Shown in pieces: positions 25,899 to 34,859 of a stretch of 64,000 bases of DNA. The position numbers and the translations under genes were made by a program. The stretch spans positions 186,001 through 250,000 of the forward strand of contig NZ_LIVV01000008.1 of the NCBI RefSeq assembly GCF_001905825.1, written 5' to 3'. The notes beneath the pieces were generated by a model. It was not told the origin of the DNA. It saw only the letters and a list, made by a program, of their open reading frames with translations, and ran no database searches. The first letter of the stretch is position 1, and each line of letters begins with the position of its first letter. This DNA comes from Streptomyces sp. CB02009 (lineage in GTDB: Bacteria; Actinomycetota; Actinomycetes; Streptomycetales; Streptomycetaceae).

Positions 25899-28800
25899 TC
25901 AGGCGCAGCCGAACCGGGCCGCCGCCCAGTCCCCGTGGTCGCCGCTCTTGGACCCGTTGGTGTCCGTGAGCCGCAGCCGGACGTGCCGCGCCCCGGTCAC
26001 GTCGACGTTCACGGGCAGGGTGGCGGAGGCGCCGGTGAGCCGGGGCGAGGTCCACAGGACCTTGCCGTCGGCCTCGACGGAGAAGGCCACGTCGCCGTAG
26101 CCGTTGATCTCGTCGTCAATGCCGACGTCGGCGGTGAAGGTGGTGCAGCGGCCGCCGAGGTAGACCTCGATGTCGGAGTCGGCGTGGGCGCCGATGCCCT
26201 TCTCGTAGGCCGTGCCGGCCAGGGTGAGGGCCCGACCGTCGGCGGCGCCGGACTCGCCGTTGGAGCGGTCGCGTTCGGGCGGTCCCCAGCCGTTCGTGGA
26301 GCGCAGCCAGACGAGGTCGCTCGCCCAGGCGTCGCCGGTGGGCGGCGGGGGCATGACGCCGATCGCGAACCGCTGGCCCGCGGTGCGGTCGATGCCCGCG
26401 GCGCGGTGCCGGGCGGTGGCGGTGAGGGTGACCTCGCCGGGCTCGGCGTCCGGGGCGGGGGTGACGGTGACCTCGACCCGGCGGGTGGTTCCGGCCGGGA
26501 CGCGGTCGACCGGCGCGGCCGGGGTGACCTGCCAGCCGGCCGGGGCGGCCAGGGAGACCCGTACGTCGGTGGCGTCGCGGGTGCCGGCGGTGACGTCCAC
26601 GGCGACGGTGCCGGGCGCTCCGGCGCCGAGTTCCTGCGCCGTGGGGACGGCGAGGGTGGCGGCGGCGCCCGGTACGGCGCCGCCGACCGCGCTGGTGTCG
26701 GTCAGCAGCAGTTCGAAGTCGCGGGCGGTGGAGAGGGCGGCCGTCTTGACCCGGACGACTCCCCCGCGCTCGTCGCGGTCGTACCACCAGCCCTGGGAGG
26801 CCGCGTCGAAGGCGGCGCGGGAGGTGAGGGCGGGCAGCTTGCGCCCGTCGAGCCGGACGGTGCCGGGCGCGTCGCCGGTGTGGACCGTGAAGGCGTACGG
26901 CCGGGCGGCCGCCTTGCCGGCGTACGTACCCTTGCTCGCTCCGATGCGGACGGTGACGTCGCCGGCGCCGCGCTGCGGGGCGCGGACCTCGGCGCGCTGG
27001 GTGGCGTACCGGCCCGTGCGGTGTTCGCGGGTGACGCCGTCGTCCTCGTACAGCTCGAAGGAGGAGGTGCCCTTCGGGTAGACGTCCCAGGCGATCGGGT
27101 CGCCGGGGGCGCGGTCCGTGTACGAGCGGATGTCGCCGGGCCACATGGGCACGGTCGCCCCGGCCCGTACGAAGAGGGGCAGGGTGTCGAGCGGGGCGCT
27201 GTAGTCGTCGACGGTGACGGGGCCCTCGTAGGTGCGGCCGTTCCAGTAGTCGATCCAGGTGCCGGCGGGCAGGTGGATGCCGTCGCGTTCGACGGCGTCC
27301 TGGTAGACGGGGGCGACCAGGAAGTCCTCGCCGCTGAGGAACTCGTACTTCGCGGCGTCGCTCGCGGCCTTCGGATCGTCCGGGTACTCCAGGGCCAGCG
27401 GCCGGGCGAGGCCGACGCCGGTCTTCGTCGCCCGGTGGGCGTGGCTGTAGATGTACGGGAGCAGGGCCTCGTGGAGCTTGAGGGAGGCGCGGTTGATGCT
27501 GGTGTAGGGCTCGCCGTACCGGAAGGGCTGCTTGTCGTTCGCGGCCCAGCCGTCCATGGTCATGGTGACCGGGAGGAAGGTCTTCCACTGCAGGTCGCGG
27601 GTGTACGTCTTGGCGCTGCCGCCGAAGATGCCGTCGACGTCGCCGGTGGTGTAGGCGAGTCCGGACATGGAGGCGCCGGCGTAGGTGGGGATCTGCCAGC
27701 GGATGTACTCCCAGCTGCCGGACTGGTCGCCGGACCACTGGACGCCGCAGCGCTGGGCGCCGGACCAGCTCTCGGGGGCCCAGGTGAAGCCGCGGGCGTC
27801 GCTGTGGGCCTCGATGCCGGCGTGGGCGTCCTTGCAGCCGTCGAGGGCGAACTTGTAGCCGTCGCCGACCCAGGCGACGTCGAGCTTGGCGACCCGCTGT
27901 CCGGCCTTGACCTGCTCTTCGAGCTTGTCGATGCCGTCCTCGGTCCAGAGGCCGAGCTTCATGCCGCGCTCGCCGAGTCCTGCGGAGGCCTCGGCGAGGT
28001 TCTCGTAGCCGCAGCCGTAGCCGTCGTTGACGAGCATCCAGCCGTTGGGCATGTCGTTCTCGACGTAGCCGTCGGCGACCTTCAGGGCGTCGAGGGTGCG
28101 GCGCTCGCCCCGGTTGGCGTTGTGGAGGTAGCAGTCGGCGTCGCCGATCTCCAGGCCGTACACGGGCGGCAGGAAGGGCTTGCCGGTGAGCCGGGTGTAC
28201 TGGCCGATGACGTCCTTGGCGGCGTCGCGGCCGGTGCCGGCGAAGTAGTAGGCGTCGAAGCGCCGTTCCTGGGCGCTGGTGGTGACGGGTTCGGTGAAGG
28301 CGTAGGTGTTCGGGGCGTAGGTGTTGCGGTAGACGCCGTATCCGGCCGAGGAGAGGTAGAAGGGGACGGAGTTGGGGTGGCCGCCGTCGTTCCAGTTGTA
28401 GTCGACGCCGACCTCGACGGTCTTGTCGCGGTGGGAGGTGTTGCCGCGGCCGTTCTGCATGCCGGCGCCGTAGAACTGCTCGGTGGCGCCGCGGGCGAGG
28501 GTCTGGGTGGTGCGGTCGGCGGTCCAGCTGAGGCCGCGGGACTCGCTCCAGAGCGGGGTGCCGTCGGCGCGCAGGGCGGCGAAGCGGAGCGGTGACTTGT
28601 AGGCGCGCAGGGTCACCGCGGCCGTGCTCAGTTCGTAGCGGTCGCCCAGGTCGCGCCAGCGGGTGGCGGGCGGCGGGCCCTGGGGCAGGGTGATGTCGCT
28701 GCCGGTGGGGTCGGTGAACGTGCCGTCGGGGGCGAGTTCGATGCGGAAGGTGTCTGCGGTGACGAAGCTGACCCGGGCCTGGGCCCGGCCCGCGGTCAGC

Positions 28801-28994
28801 TGGTAGACGGATCCGGTGGCGGCGAACCCGGTGAGGTCGCCGACCGTGGTGGCGGGCTCCTGTGCCGTGGTGTCGGCTCGGTCGGCGCGGCCGTCGGGGC
28901 GGGCCGACGCGGTGGTGCCGGGTCCCGCGAGGGCCGCGAGGAGCCCGAGGACGGCTCCGGCGAGTGCAACTTTCATGCGTGATGATGATTGCAT
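25899..28994 (-). CDS. Secreted glycoside hydrolase family 31 with NEW3 and NPCBM domains
   Basis: Extracellular alpha-glycosidase or transglycosylase. The 1031-residue precursor has a signal peptide (MKVALAGAVLGLLAALAGPGTTASA), an N-terminal GH31 beta domain, and the catalytic barrel. The nucleophile segment reads AKLDVAWVG instead of the alpha-glucosidase WxDMNE, and the acid/base is in QWSGDQSG; this places it in the divergent GH31 branch rather than with classical alpha-glucosidases. A proximal beta domain, a NEW3 domain (about 760-860) and a C-terminal NPCBM carbohydrate-binding module (about 880-1031) follow. Two in-frame ATGs (28994, 28976) are equally possible. The gene follows mshC behind a strong terminator, so it is independently expressed. 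The true sugar specificity is open. Confidence 0.88.
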   Translation of the reverse strand: MQSSSRMKVALAGAVLGLLAALAGPGTTASARPDGRADRADTTAQEPATTVGDLTGFAATGSVYQLTAGRAQARVSFVTADTFRIELAPDGTFTDPTGSDITLPQGPPPATRWRDLGDRYELSTAAVTLRAYKSPLRFAALRADGTPLWSESRGLSWTADRTTQTLARGATEQFYGAGMQNGRGNTSHRDKTVEVGVDYNWNDGGHPNSVPFYLSSAGYGVYRNTYAPNTYAFTEPVTTSAQERRFDAYYFAGTGRDAAKDVIGQYTRLTGKPFLPPVYGLEIGDADCYLHNANRGERRTLDALKVADGYVENDMPNGWMLVNDGYGCGYENLAEASAGLGERGMKLGLWTEDGIDKLEEQVKAGQRVAKLDVAWVGDGYKFALDGCKDAHAGIEAHSDARGFTWAPESWSGAQRCGVQWSGDQSGSWEYIRWQIPTYAGASMSGLAYTTGDVDGIFGGSAKTYTRDLQWKTFLPVTMTMDGWAANDKQPFRYGEPYTSINRASLKLHEALLPYIYSHAHRATKTGVGLARPLALEYPDDPKAASDAAKYEFLSGEDFLVAPVYQDAVERDGIHLPAGTWIDYWNGRTYEGPVTVDDYSAPLDTLPLFVRAGATVPMWPGDIRSYTDRAPGDPIAWDVYPKGTSSFELYEDDGVTREHRTGRYATQRAEVRAPQRGAGDVTVRIGASKGTYAGKAAARPYAFTVHTGDAPGTVRLDGRKLPALTSRAAFDAASQGWWYDRDERGGVVRVKTAALSTARDFELLLTDTSAVGGAVPGAAATLAVPTAQELGAGAPGTVAVDVTAGTRDATDVRVSLAAPAGWQVTPAAPVDRVPAGTTRRVEVTVTPAPDAEPGEVTLTATARHRAAGIDRTAGQRFAIGVMPPPPTGDAWASDLVWLRSTNGWGPPERDRSNGESGAADGRALTLAGTAYEKGIGAHADSDIEVYLGGRCTTFTADVGIDDEINGYGDVAFSVEADGKVLWTSPRLTGASATLPVNVDVTGARHVRLRLTDTNGSKSGDHGDWAAARFGCA

Positions 28995-29041
28995 GGAGCT
29001 TATTTAGCGCAGGATCGAGCAGTGCCGCCAGGACAAAACGG

Positions 29042-29080
29042 AACCGCCCTCGGACTTCGGCGAGAAGTCCGAGGGCGGTT
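29042..29080 (-). terminator. Terminator of the mshC operon
   Basis: A perfect 17-bp stem with arms AACCGCCCTCGGACTTC and its complement, 5-base loop, starting 30 bases after the mshC stop. Confidence 0.88.
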
Positions 29081-29110
29081 GCCTGAAAGGGAGTTGTACG
29101 GTCCTGCTCG

Positions 29111-30340
29111 CTACAGGGCCACACCGAGCAGTGCGTCGACGGCACGGGAGACGAGACCGGGTGCGGAGTCGTCGGTGCCGCCCTCGGCCGTCTGGAGCGC
29201 GGCCCAGCGGTCGACCGCGGCGAGCGCGGTCGGCGTGTCGAGGTCGTCGGAGAGGGCCTCGCGGAGCTCCTCGACGAGCGCGTCGGCGGACGGGCCGTCG
29301 GGGCGCGACACGGCGGCGCGCCACCGGCCGAGGCGCTCCACGGCGTCCTGGAGGACCTGGTCGGTCCACTCCCAGTCGTCGCGGTAGCGGTGCGAGAGGA
29401 GCGCGAGCCGGATGGCGGCCGGGTCGACGCCGTCGCGGCGGAGCTTCGAGACGAAGACCAGGTTGCCCCGGGACTTGGACATCTTCTCGCCGTCGAGGGC
29501 GACCATGCCGGCGTGGACGTACGCCTTCGCCATGGGGAACTCGCCGGTGAGCGTCTGGGCGTGGGAGGCGCCCATCTCGTGGTGCGGGAAGATCAGGTCG
29601 GAGCCGCCGCCCTGCACGTCGAAGCCCATGCCGAGGTGGTCGAGGGCGATGGCGACGCACTCGATGTGCCAGCCGGGGCGGCCGGCGCCGAGGCTCGCGC
29701 CGTCCCAGCTCGGCTCGCCCTCGCGGGCGGCCATCCAGAGCATCGGGTCGAGCGGGTTCTTCTTGCCCGGACGGTCCGGGTCCCCGCCGCGCTCGGCGGA
29801 GAGGTGGCGCATCAGCTCGGTGGTGTAGTTCGAGACCTGCCCGAAGTGCGGGTCGGCGTCGACGGAGAAGTAGACGTCCCCTTCGAGCTCGTAGGCGGCT
29901 CCGGAGTCCCGGAGGCGCTCGACGAGCGGGACGATGCCGGGTATGGCCTCGACCGCGCCGATGTAGTGCTGCGGGGGCAGCATCCGCAGGGCGGTCATGT
30001 CCTCGCGGAAGAGGGCGGTCTCCCGCTCGGCGAGGCCGACCCAGTCGACGCCGTCGCGGATCGCCCGCTCCAGGAGCGGGTCGTCCACGTCCGTGACGTT
30101 CTGGACGTAGTGCACCTGCCGCTTGGTGTCGAGCCACACGCGCTGAACGAGGTCGAACGCGTTGTAGGTCGCCGCGTGACCCATGTGGGTCGCGTCGTAC
30201 GGCGTGATGCCGCAGACGTAGATACGGGCGACGGGGCCGGGGGCGAGGGTCACTCGTCCACCGGTCGCGGTGTCGTGGATCCGGAGGTCGCGGCCCTTGC
30301 CGGGAAGGGCGGGGACCTCAGAAGCGGGCCAGGCATGCAT
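29111..30340 (-). CDS. mshC: Cysteine:GlcN-Ins ligase (mycothiol biosynthesis)
   Basis: ATP-dependent ligation of cysteine to GlcN-inositol, the penultimate step of mycothiol synthesis. The 409-residue protein is cysteinyl-tRNA-synthetase-like: IYVCGITPYDATHMGHAATYN (zinc Cys and HIGH-type HMGH), a second zinc-site stretch GWHIECVAIALDHLG with HHEMGASHAQ, and the KMSKS loop in DGEKMSKSRGN. It lacks the tRNA-binding C-terminal domains of true CysS. The N-terminus MHAWPASEVPALPG is typical of MshC. The start ATG 30340 has no Shine-Dalgarno; TACGCT ends six bases before it. It lies downstream of three minus-strand genes whose order is conserved in mycobacteria. Confidence 0.95.
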   Translation of the reverse strand: MHAWPASEVPALPGKGRDLRIHDTATGGRVTLAPGPVARIYVCGITPYDATHMGHAATYNAFDLVQRVWLDTKRQVHYVQNVTDVDDPLLERAIRDGVDWVGLAERETALFREDMTALRMLPPQHYIGAVEAIPGIVPLVERLRDSGAAYELEGDVYFSVDADPHFGQVSNYTTELMRHLSAERGGDPDRPGKKNPLDPMLWMAAREGEPSWDGASLGAGRPGWHIECVAIALDHLGMGFDVQGGGSDLIFPHHEMGASHAQTLTGEFPMAKAYVHAGMVALDGEKMSKSRGNLVFVSKLRRDGVDPAAIRLALLSHRYRDDWEWTDQVLQDAVERLGRWRAAVSRPDGPSADALVEELREALSDDLDTPTALAAVDRWAALQTAEGGTDDSAPGLVSRAVDALLGVAL

Positions 30341-30346
30341 GACCCG

Positions 30347-30352
30347 AGCGTA
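30347..30352 (-). promoter_or_regulatory. -10 hexamer TACGCT, six bases before mshC ATG (leaderless)
   Basis: TACGCT-CGGGTC-ATG without Shine-Dalgarno. It would let mshC be transcribed separately from the genes upstream. Confidence 0.55.
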
Positions 30353-30499
30353 ACCGGACAGGTGTTCCGGATACGAACCGGATCCGGGATCTTGACCGAT
30401 TAGGCGCTCTTGCGGGTCGGAGGCCTGCGTGCATACCCCCCAGGGGTGCACGGCACCCGAGGGGCCGCGCACAGGGATGGCTGAAACCTTTCGGCCCGG

Positions 30500-31306
30500 T
30501 CAGACGGGGGGCCAGGGGATCGCCGGCCACTGCCCCGAGGGCTCCGGGTGCCGTCCCGTGCTCCGCAGCGCCTCCACGCGGGCGCGTACGGCGGCCACCT
30601 CGGCATCCGTGAGCAGTTCCGCCAGACGGGCGGCGAGCGGCTCTCCCGGGGCCAGGGAGCGGCCCAGGGAGTCGAGCACCCCGGCCGCCTCCGCGGGCAG
30701 TTCCTCGCCCGCCCAGCCCCACAGCAGGGTGCGCAGCTTGTCGTCGACGTGGAAGGTCACCCCGTGGTCGATGCCGTAGAGGTGTCCGCCGGGGGCGGGC
30801 AGCAGATGCCCGCCCTTCCGGTCGCCGTTGTTGATGACGGCGTCCAGGACGGCGAGCCGCCGCAGGTCGGGGGTGTCCGCGTGGACCAGGAGGGCGGTGC
30901 GGTCCTCGTCGACCTGCGCGGGACCGACGGCCTTCCAGCCCTCGCCCGCCTCGTCGTCCTCGGTCAGGGCGAGCAGCCGCGCCTCGGGGTCGGCCTCGAT
31001 CCACAGCTGGACCATGCCCTGCCCGTACGGGCCGTCGCGGAGCACGGTCGGCGGGACCAGGCTCCAGCCGGTGGCCTCGGAGATCTCGTACGCCGCGACC
31101 TCGCGCTGGGCGAGCGTGCCGTCGGGGAAGTCCCACAGCGGCTGCTCGCCCGCGACCGGCTTGTAGACGCAGGCCGCCTCGCGCCCCTCGTACGCGACGG
31201 AGCAGTAGAGCACGGCGTTGGAGGCCTCGCGGACCCGGCCGCGCACGGTCAGCTCACCGTGGGCGAGCAGCTCGGCGTCGGGCGGCGGCGGGGGGCTGCT
31301 GCTCAT
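30500..31306 (-). CDS. Phosphatidylinositol-kinase-like protein of unknown substrate (TIGR03843-type)
   Basis: Conserved actinobacterial protein with a PI3/PI4-kinase-like fold. The 268-residue product shows an ATP-binding Lys49 in ACVYKPVAG, a catalytic loop LDAVINNGDRKGGH with Asp162-Arg163, and an activation-site IDHG with Asp180; this is the order and spacing seen in type II phosphatidylinositol 4-kinases and HipA relatives. The kinase residues appear intact, so catalytic activity is plausible, but no substrate is known to me. The start codon overlaps the stop of the DUF3090 gene (ATGA), so the two are translationally coupled. mshC follows 159 bases later. Confidence 0.85.
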   Translation of the reverse strand: MSSSPPPPPDAELLAHGELTVRGRVREASNAVLYCSVAYEGREAACVYKPVAGEQPLWDFPDGTLAQREVAAYEISEATGWSLVPPTVLRDGPYGQGMVQLWIEADPEARLLALTEDDEAGEGWKAVGPAQVDEDRTALLVHADTPDLRRLAVLDAVINNGDRKGGHLLPAPGGHLYGIDHGVTFHVDDKLRTLLWGWAGEELPAEAAGVLDSLGRSLAPGEPLAARLAELLTDAEVAAVRARVEALRSTGRHPEPSGQWPAIPWPPV

Positions 31307-31893
31307 GCTCCGCGGCGGTATCCGTTCTGGCGCGGGCAGACGTGGCCCTCGGGGTCGAGCGGCAGGCTGCACAGCGGGCAGGGCGGACGGCCGGCGTTGA
31401 CGACGTCCAGGGCCCGCTTCGCGAAGGCGCGGGCCTGGGCGCCGCTGAGGCGGACCCGGAGCATCGGCGGGCCGTTCTCCTCGTCCTGGAGCAGCCGCTC
31501 CTCGGCCTCGGCGAGGTCCTCCTCGGACTCCACGTCGAGTTCGACGAGCGCCTGCGCCTCGACGATCATGCGCTGCTCCTCGCCGTCCCAGGCGAGCGCC
31601 ATGGTGCCGACCCGGAACTCCTCCTCGACGGGTACGTCGAGGGGGGCGGTGTCGGCGACCTCGGCGGGCGCGACGGCGGGGACCGGGGCGTTCCCCCCGG
31701 TGCGGCGGACGACCTCGTCGAGGAGTTCGTCCATGCGCTCGGCGAGCGCGGCGACCTGTGTCTTCTCCAGGGCGACGCTGGTGACCCGGCCGGCGGCGGA
31801 CGCCTGGAGGAAGAACGTACGGCGGCCAGGCAGCCCGACCGTGCCGGCCACGAAACGCTCCGGTGGGTCGTAGAGGAACACCTGACGGGACAC
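31303..31893 (-). CDS. DUF3090 family protein with C-terminal zinc-ribbon-like motif
   Basis: Conserved actinobacterial protein of unknown function. The 196-residue product begins SRQVFLYDPPERFVAGTVGLPGRRTFFLQA, has a central acidic coiled part (ESEEDLAEAEERLLQDEENGPP) and ends in CPLCSLPLDPEGHVCPRQNGYRR, with Cys-x2-Cys and His-x-Cys that could bind zinc. GTG start with GGGAG upstream. It overlaps the kinase-like gene by four bases and lies 68 bases after the histidine phosphatase. The same trio precedes mshC in mycobacteria, as I recall, pointing to a shared but unknown role. Confidence 0.85.
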   Translation of the reverse strand: MSRQVFLYDPPERFVAGTVGLPGRRTFFLQASAAGRVTSVALEKTQVAALAERMDELLDEVVRRTGGNAPVPAVAPAEVADTAPLDVPVEEEFRVGTMALAWDGEEQRMIVEAQALVELDVESEEDLAEAEERLLQDEENGPPMLRVRLSGAQARAFAKRALDVVNAGRPPCPLCSLPLDPEGHVCPRQNGYRRGA

Positions 31894-31961
31894 GTTTCCC
31901 GGCTCCCTTGCGTCTCGACAGTCGTACTACGGCGGCGCGTCCACCCTACTGCGCGAGAGGA

Positions 31962-32651
31962 TCACGGTGCGCCCGCACCACCCCCGACCTCGGCGGTACC
32001 GCTGCTGTCGGAGTGCTCGCGCGGGGCGAATCCGGCGAAGTCCCCGGTGTCGCCGAGGCGGACGAGGAACGGGCGCAGGCGGGTGTAGCGGATGACGGTG
32101 ACCGAGCACGGGTCGACGTGGAGGCGCTGGAAGAGGTCGAGGTGGAGCCCGAGCGCGTCGGCCACGATCGACTTGACGATGTCGCCGTGGGAGCACATGA
32201 CGTAGGCGGCCTCCTCGCCGTGCTCGGCCTCGATCCGCGCGTTCCAGTCCTGCACGGCGTCGACGGCGCGGGCCTGCATCGCGCGCATGGACTCGCCGCC
32301 GGGGAACGCCGCCGCGGAGGCGTGCGCCTGGACGACCTCCATCAGGGGTTCGTCGTTGAGCTCGGCCAGCTTCCGGCCGGACCAGTCGCCGTAGTCGCAC
32401 TCGTTGATCCGGTCCTCGACGTGCAGCGGGAGGTCCGGGCGGGCGTCGAGGAGCGGGCGTACGGTCTCCCGGCAGCGCTGGAGGGGGCTGGAGACGACGG
32501 CGGCGAGCGGGACGTCCGCCAGGCGTCCGGGGAGCGCGGCGGCCTGCGCGGCGCCCCGCTCGTCGAGGGAGATCCCGGGGGTGCGCCCGGCGAGGACCCC
32601 GGAGGTGTTGGCGGTGGAGCGTCCGTGCCGGACGAGGATCAGCGTGGCCAT
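31962..32651 (-). CDS. Histidine phosphatase (phosphoglycerate mutase-like)
   Basis: Cytoplasmic enzyme of the histidine phosphatase superfamily, branch 1. The 229-residue product opens MATLILVRHGRSTANTSGVLAGRTPGISLDERG, the RHG motif with the phosphorylated His, and has the second catalytic His in VMCSHGDIVKSIV plus NECDYGDWSGRKL. It is the first gene of the run leading to the DUF3090 protein, the kinase-like protein and mshC. The ATG at 32651 is preceded by TAGGCT seven bases away and no Shine-Dalgarno, so the mRNA is probably leaderless. A phosphatase beside a kinase-like gene suggests opposing activities, which is inference only. Confidence 0.9.
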   Translation of the reverse strand: MATLILVRHGRSTANTSGVLAGRTPGISLDERGAAQAAALPGRLADVPLAAVVSSPLQRCRETVRPLLDARPDLPLHVEDRINECDYGDWSGRKLAELNDEPLMEVVQAHASAAAFPGGESMRAMQARAVDAVQDWNARIEAEHGEEAAYVMCSHGDIVKSIVADALGLHLDLFQRLHVDPCSVTVIRYTRLRPFLVRLGDTGDFAGFAPREHSDSSGTAEVGGGAGAP

Positions 32652-32658
32652 GGCGGCC

Positions 32659-32664
32659 AGCCTA
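32659..32664 (-). promoter_or_regulatory. -10 hexamer TAGGCT, seven bases before the phosphatase ATG (leaderless)
   Basis: TAGGCT-N7-ATG; probable main promoter of the phosphatase-DUF3090-kinase run. Confidence 0.55.
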
Positions 32665-32790
32665 GGCGGTGCCCGGAGGTGTCCGGCGGGTCCGGTCCTG
32701 CGGGGCCGGAGGGTCCGGTCCTGGGGGGCCAGGGGGCTCCGGGCGGATCCACGCGTGCGTCGCGAGGCCGTTCGATGGAGAATACGGCGC

Positions 32791-33774
32791 GTGATCGTGG
32801 ACTCAGCCATCTACCGGGACGGGCGCCGTACGGACGGCCCCGCCGACCTCTCCGACGCGCTCGACGAGGCGCGGGCCGCCGGGGACGCCTTTCTGTGGGT
32901 GGGGCTCCACGAACCCACGGAGGCCGAGTTCGCCCATGTCGCCTCGGAGTTCGCGCTGCACCCGCTGGCCGTCGAGGACGCCCTCAAGGCCCACCAGCGT
33001 CCCAAGCTGGAGGTCTACGACGACTCCCTGTTCGCGGTCCTCAAGCCGGTCGACTACGAGCCGGAGAGCGACCGGGTCTCCTCCGGCGAGCTGATGGTGT
33101 TCATGGGCGACTCCTTCGTGGTGACCGTCCGGCACGGGCAGGGCGCTCCGCTCGCGGAGGTCCGCCGGCGGCTCGAAGCCGATCCGGAGGTCCTGAAGCA
33201 CGGGCCGACGGCGGTGCTGTACGCGGTGAGCGACGCGATCGTGGACCACTACCTCGATGTGGCGGGCGAGCTCCAGGTGGACCTCGAGGAGCTGGAGGCG
33301 GACGTCTTCGCGCCCACCGGGGGCAATCCCGCGAACACGGCGGAGCGGATCTACACGGCGAAGCGGCAGGTCCTGGAGTTCCGCCGGGCCAGCGGTCCGC
33401 TCGCCGGGCCGATGTCCCGGCTCACGGGCGGTTCGGTGCCGTTCGTGAACGAGCGGTCGCAGCCCTTCTTCCGGGACGTCAACGACCATCTGCTGCGGGC
33501 CAACGAGCAGGTGGAGGGGCTCGACCGGCTCCTCTCGGACGTGCTGTCGGCCCATCTCGCGCAGATGGGCGTGCGGCAGAACGACGACATGCGGAAGATC
33601 TCGGCCTGGGCGGCGATGGCGGCCGTCCCCACGATGGTCGCGGGCATCTACGGCATGAACTTCGACCACATGCCGGAGCTGCGCTGGGTGGGGTCGTACC
33701 CGGTGGTGCTCGTGGCGATGGCCGGCATCGTCGTCACCCTGTACCGGATGTTCAAGCGGCGCGGCTGGATGTGA
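32791..33774 (+). CDS. corA: CorA-type magnesium/divalent cation transporter
   Basis: Homopentameric inner-membrane channel for Mg2+/Co2+. The 327-residue protein has a large cytoplasmic N-terminal domain ending in a long stalk helix (VEGLDRLLSDVLSAHLAQMGVRQNDDMRKISAWAAM), then two membrane helices. The selectivity motif appears as GIYGMNFDHMPEL between them. GTG 32791 is chosen because the protein fits the usual length; GGAG lies ten bases upstream. It is divergent from the histidine phosphatase, with a short shared promoter region. Confidence 0.93.
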   Translation: MIVDSAIYRDGRRTDGPADLSDALDEARAAGDAFLWVGLHEPTEAEFAHVASEFALHPLAVEDALKAHQRPKLEVYDDSLFAVLKPVDYEPESDRVSSGELMVFMGDSFVVTVRHGQGAPLAEVRRRLEADPEVLKHGPTAVLYAVSDAIVDHYLDVAGELQVDLEELEADVFAPTGGNPANTAERIYTAKRQVLEFRRASGPLAGPMSRLTGGSVPFVNERSQPFFRDVNDHLLRANEQVEGLDRLLSDVLSAHLAQMGVRQNDDMRKISAWAAMAAVPTMVAGIYGMNFDHMPELRWVGSYPVVLVAMAGIVVTLYRMFKRRGWM

Positions 33775-33838
33775 GCCCGCCGGCCCGCCCCGCGCGGCCC
33801 GGCGGTCGCCCCGGAGCGGGTCGGAACGGCGGCGCGGG

Positions 33839-34624
33839 TCAGAACGCCGGGGCGGGGGTCGCGGGCCCGCCGAGGGCGTCGAGCCGCTCGGGCATCCTCA
33901 GGCCGACCATCCGGTGCCAGCCCGCGGCGCGCTCGTACACGTACGTCCCGTGGATGCCGGCGGCGAGGACGGCCGCCTTGGGCTTGGACCAGCCCAGGAT
34001 CCGCCCCATGTGCCCCATCACGGCGAGGCTGACGTCGCGGTAGACCTGGATCTCGACGAGGGCGGACTCGCGCAGGGTCCGCTGGATGAGCCGGCCGTGT
34101 CCCGCGCGCGCGAGGCGCAGCAGCTCCTCGTGGCAGTAGGCGAGGTGGTTCGCCTCGTCGTTGTCGATCATGTGGATGGCCTTGCCGAGTTCGGGATGGT
34201 CCCCGAAGTACGTGACCAGCATGTCCATCTGGTCGGCGGCCCGCTGCTCGGTGACCCGGCTGTGGGCGAGGTAGACGACGACGTCCTCCTCGCTCAGCGG
34301 TTCGTCGCGGCGCAGCTTGTCGTGGGCGAGGCCGATGCCGCGCTGTTCGAGCAGCATCGTGTAGTCCGTGTCGGGCGGCACCGGGACGGGTTCGAGACCG
34401 CGCTTCTTCATCAGCGCGTTGAAGATCCGGCCGTGCTTGTCCTCGTCGGCGCCGTGCCGGGTGATCTTGGGCGTGAGATCCCTCATCCCGGGGGCGACGA
34501 GCGCCGCGATCCGGGCGTTCTCCCAGCCGCCCTGGGACTCCCCGCTCGCCGCGATCGAGCAGAAGAGCGCGAAGGACTCGTCGTTGTCGATGATTTCCTT
34601 GAACAGGCCCTTGGCCGTGAGCAT
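33839..34624 (-). CDS. Ferritin-like domain protein
   Basis: Probable di-iron four-helix protein of unknown reaction. The 261-residue product has two ExxH-type iron-ligand motifs, ADEDKHGRIF and DNDEANHLAYC, with further acidic residues in VTEQRAADQMDML. These fit the ferritin-like superfamily. The start ATG 34624 has GGAGG eight bases upstream and avoids an extra seven codons. It is convergent with corA. I cannot say whether it stores iron, detoxifies peroxide or oxidises an organic substrate. Confidence 0.8.
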   Translation of the reverse strand: MLTAKGLFKEIIDNDESFALFCSIAASGESQGGWENARIAALVAPGMRDLTPKITRHGADEDKHGRIFNALMKKRGLEPVPVPPDTDYTMLLEQRGIGLAHDKLRRDEPLSEEDVVVYLAHSRVTEQRAADQMDMLVTYFGDHPELGKAIHMIDNDEANHLAYCHEELLRLARAGHGRLIQRTLRESALVEIQVYRDVSLAVMGHMGRILGWSKPKAAVLAAGIHGTYVYERAAGWHRMVGLRMPERLDALGGPATPAPAF

Positions 34625-34786
34625 CGCCGCCACCTCCGTGCGCAAGTCCGCACTCCGTCCGGCCCCCGGGAGAACGAGTCAAGTGCGGTACGCGGCGAGG
34701 GGCAACACGGGGGCCGGAAGGCTCGGCCGAAAGAGTGAGTCCCGAGGGCGTAACCGAGGGCCCCGTGGAGCCGTTGTGCAGCGTGA

Positions 34787-34827
34787 CGGCCGTGGCGGGG
34801 AAGACCCCCGAGCCCCCACCACGGCCG
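34787..34827 (-). terminator. Terminator of the F420-LLM oxidoreductase gene
   Basis: Arms CGGCCGTGG / CCACGGCCG with an inner GGGG/CCCC pair lie about 33 bases past the LLM stop. The remainder of the 235-base gap upstream of the ferritin-like gene shows nothing else. Confidence 0.6.
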
Positions 34828-34859
34828 CAGAACCTCTCGCCGACGGCGCCCCCTCGGGG

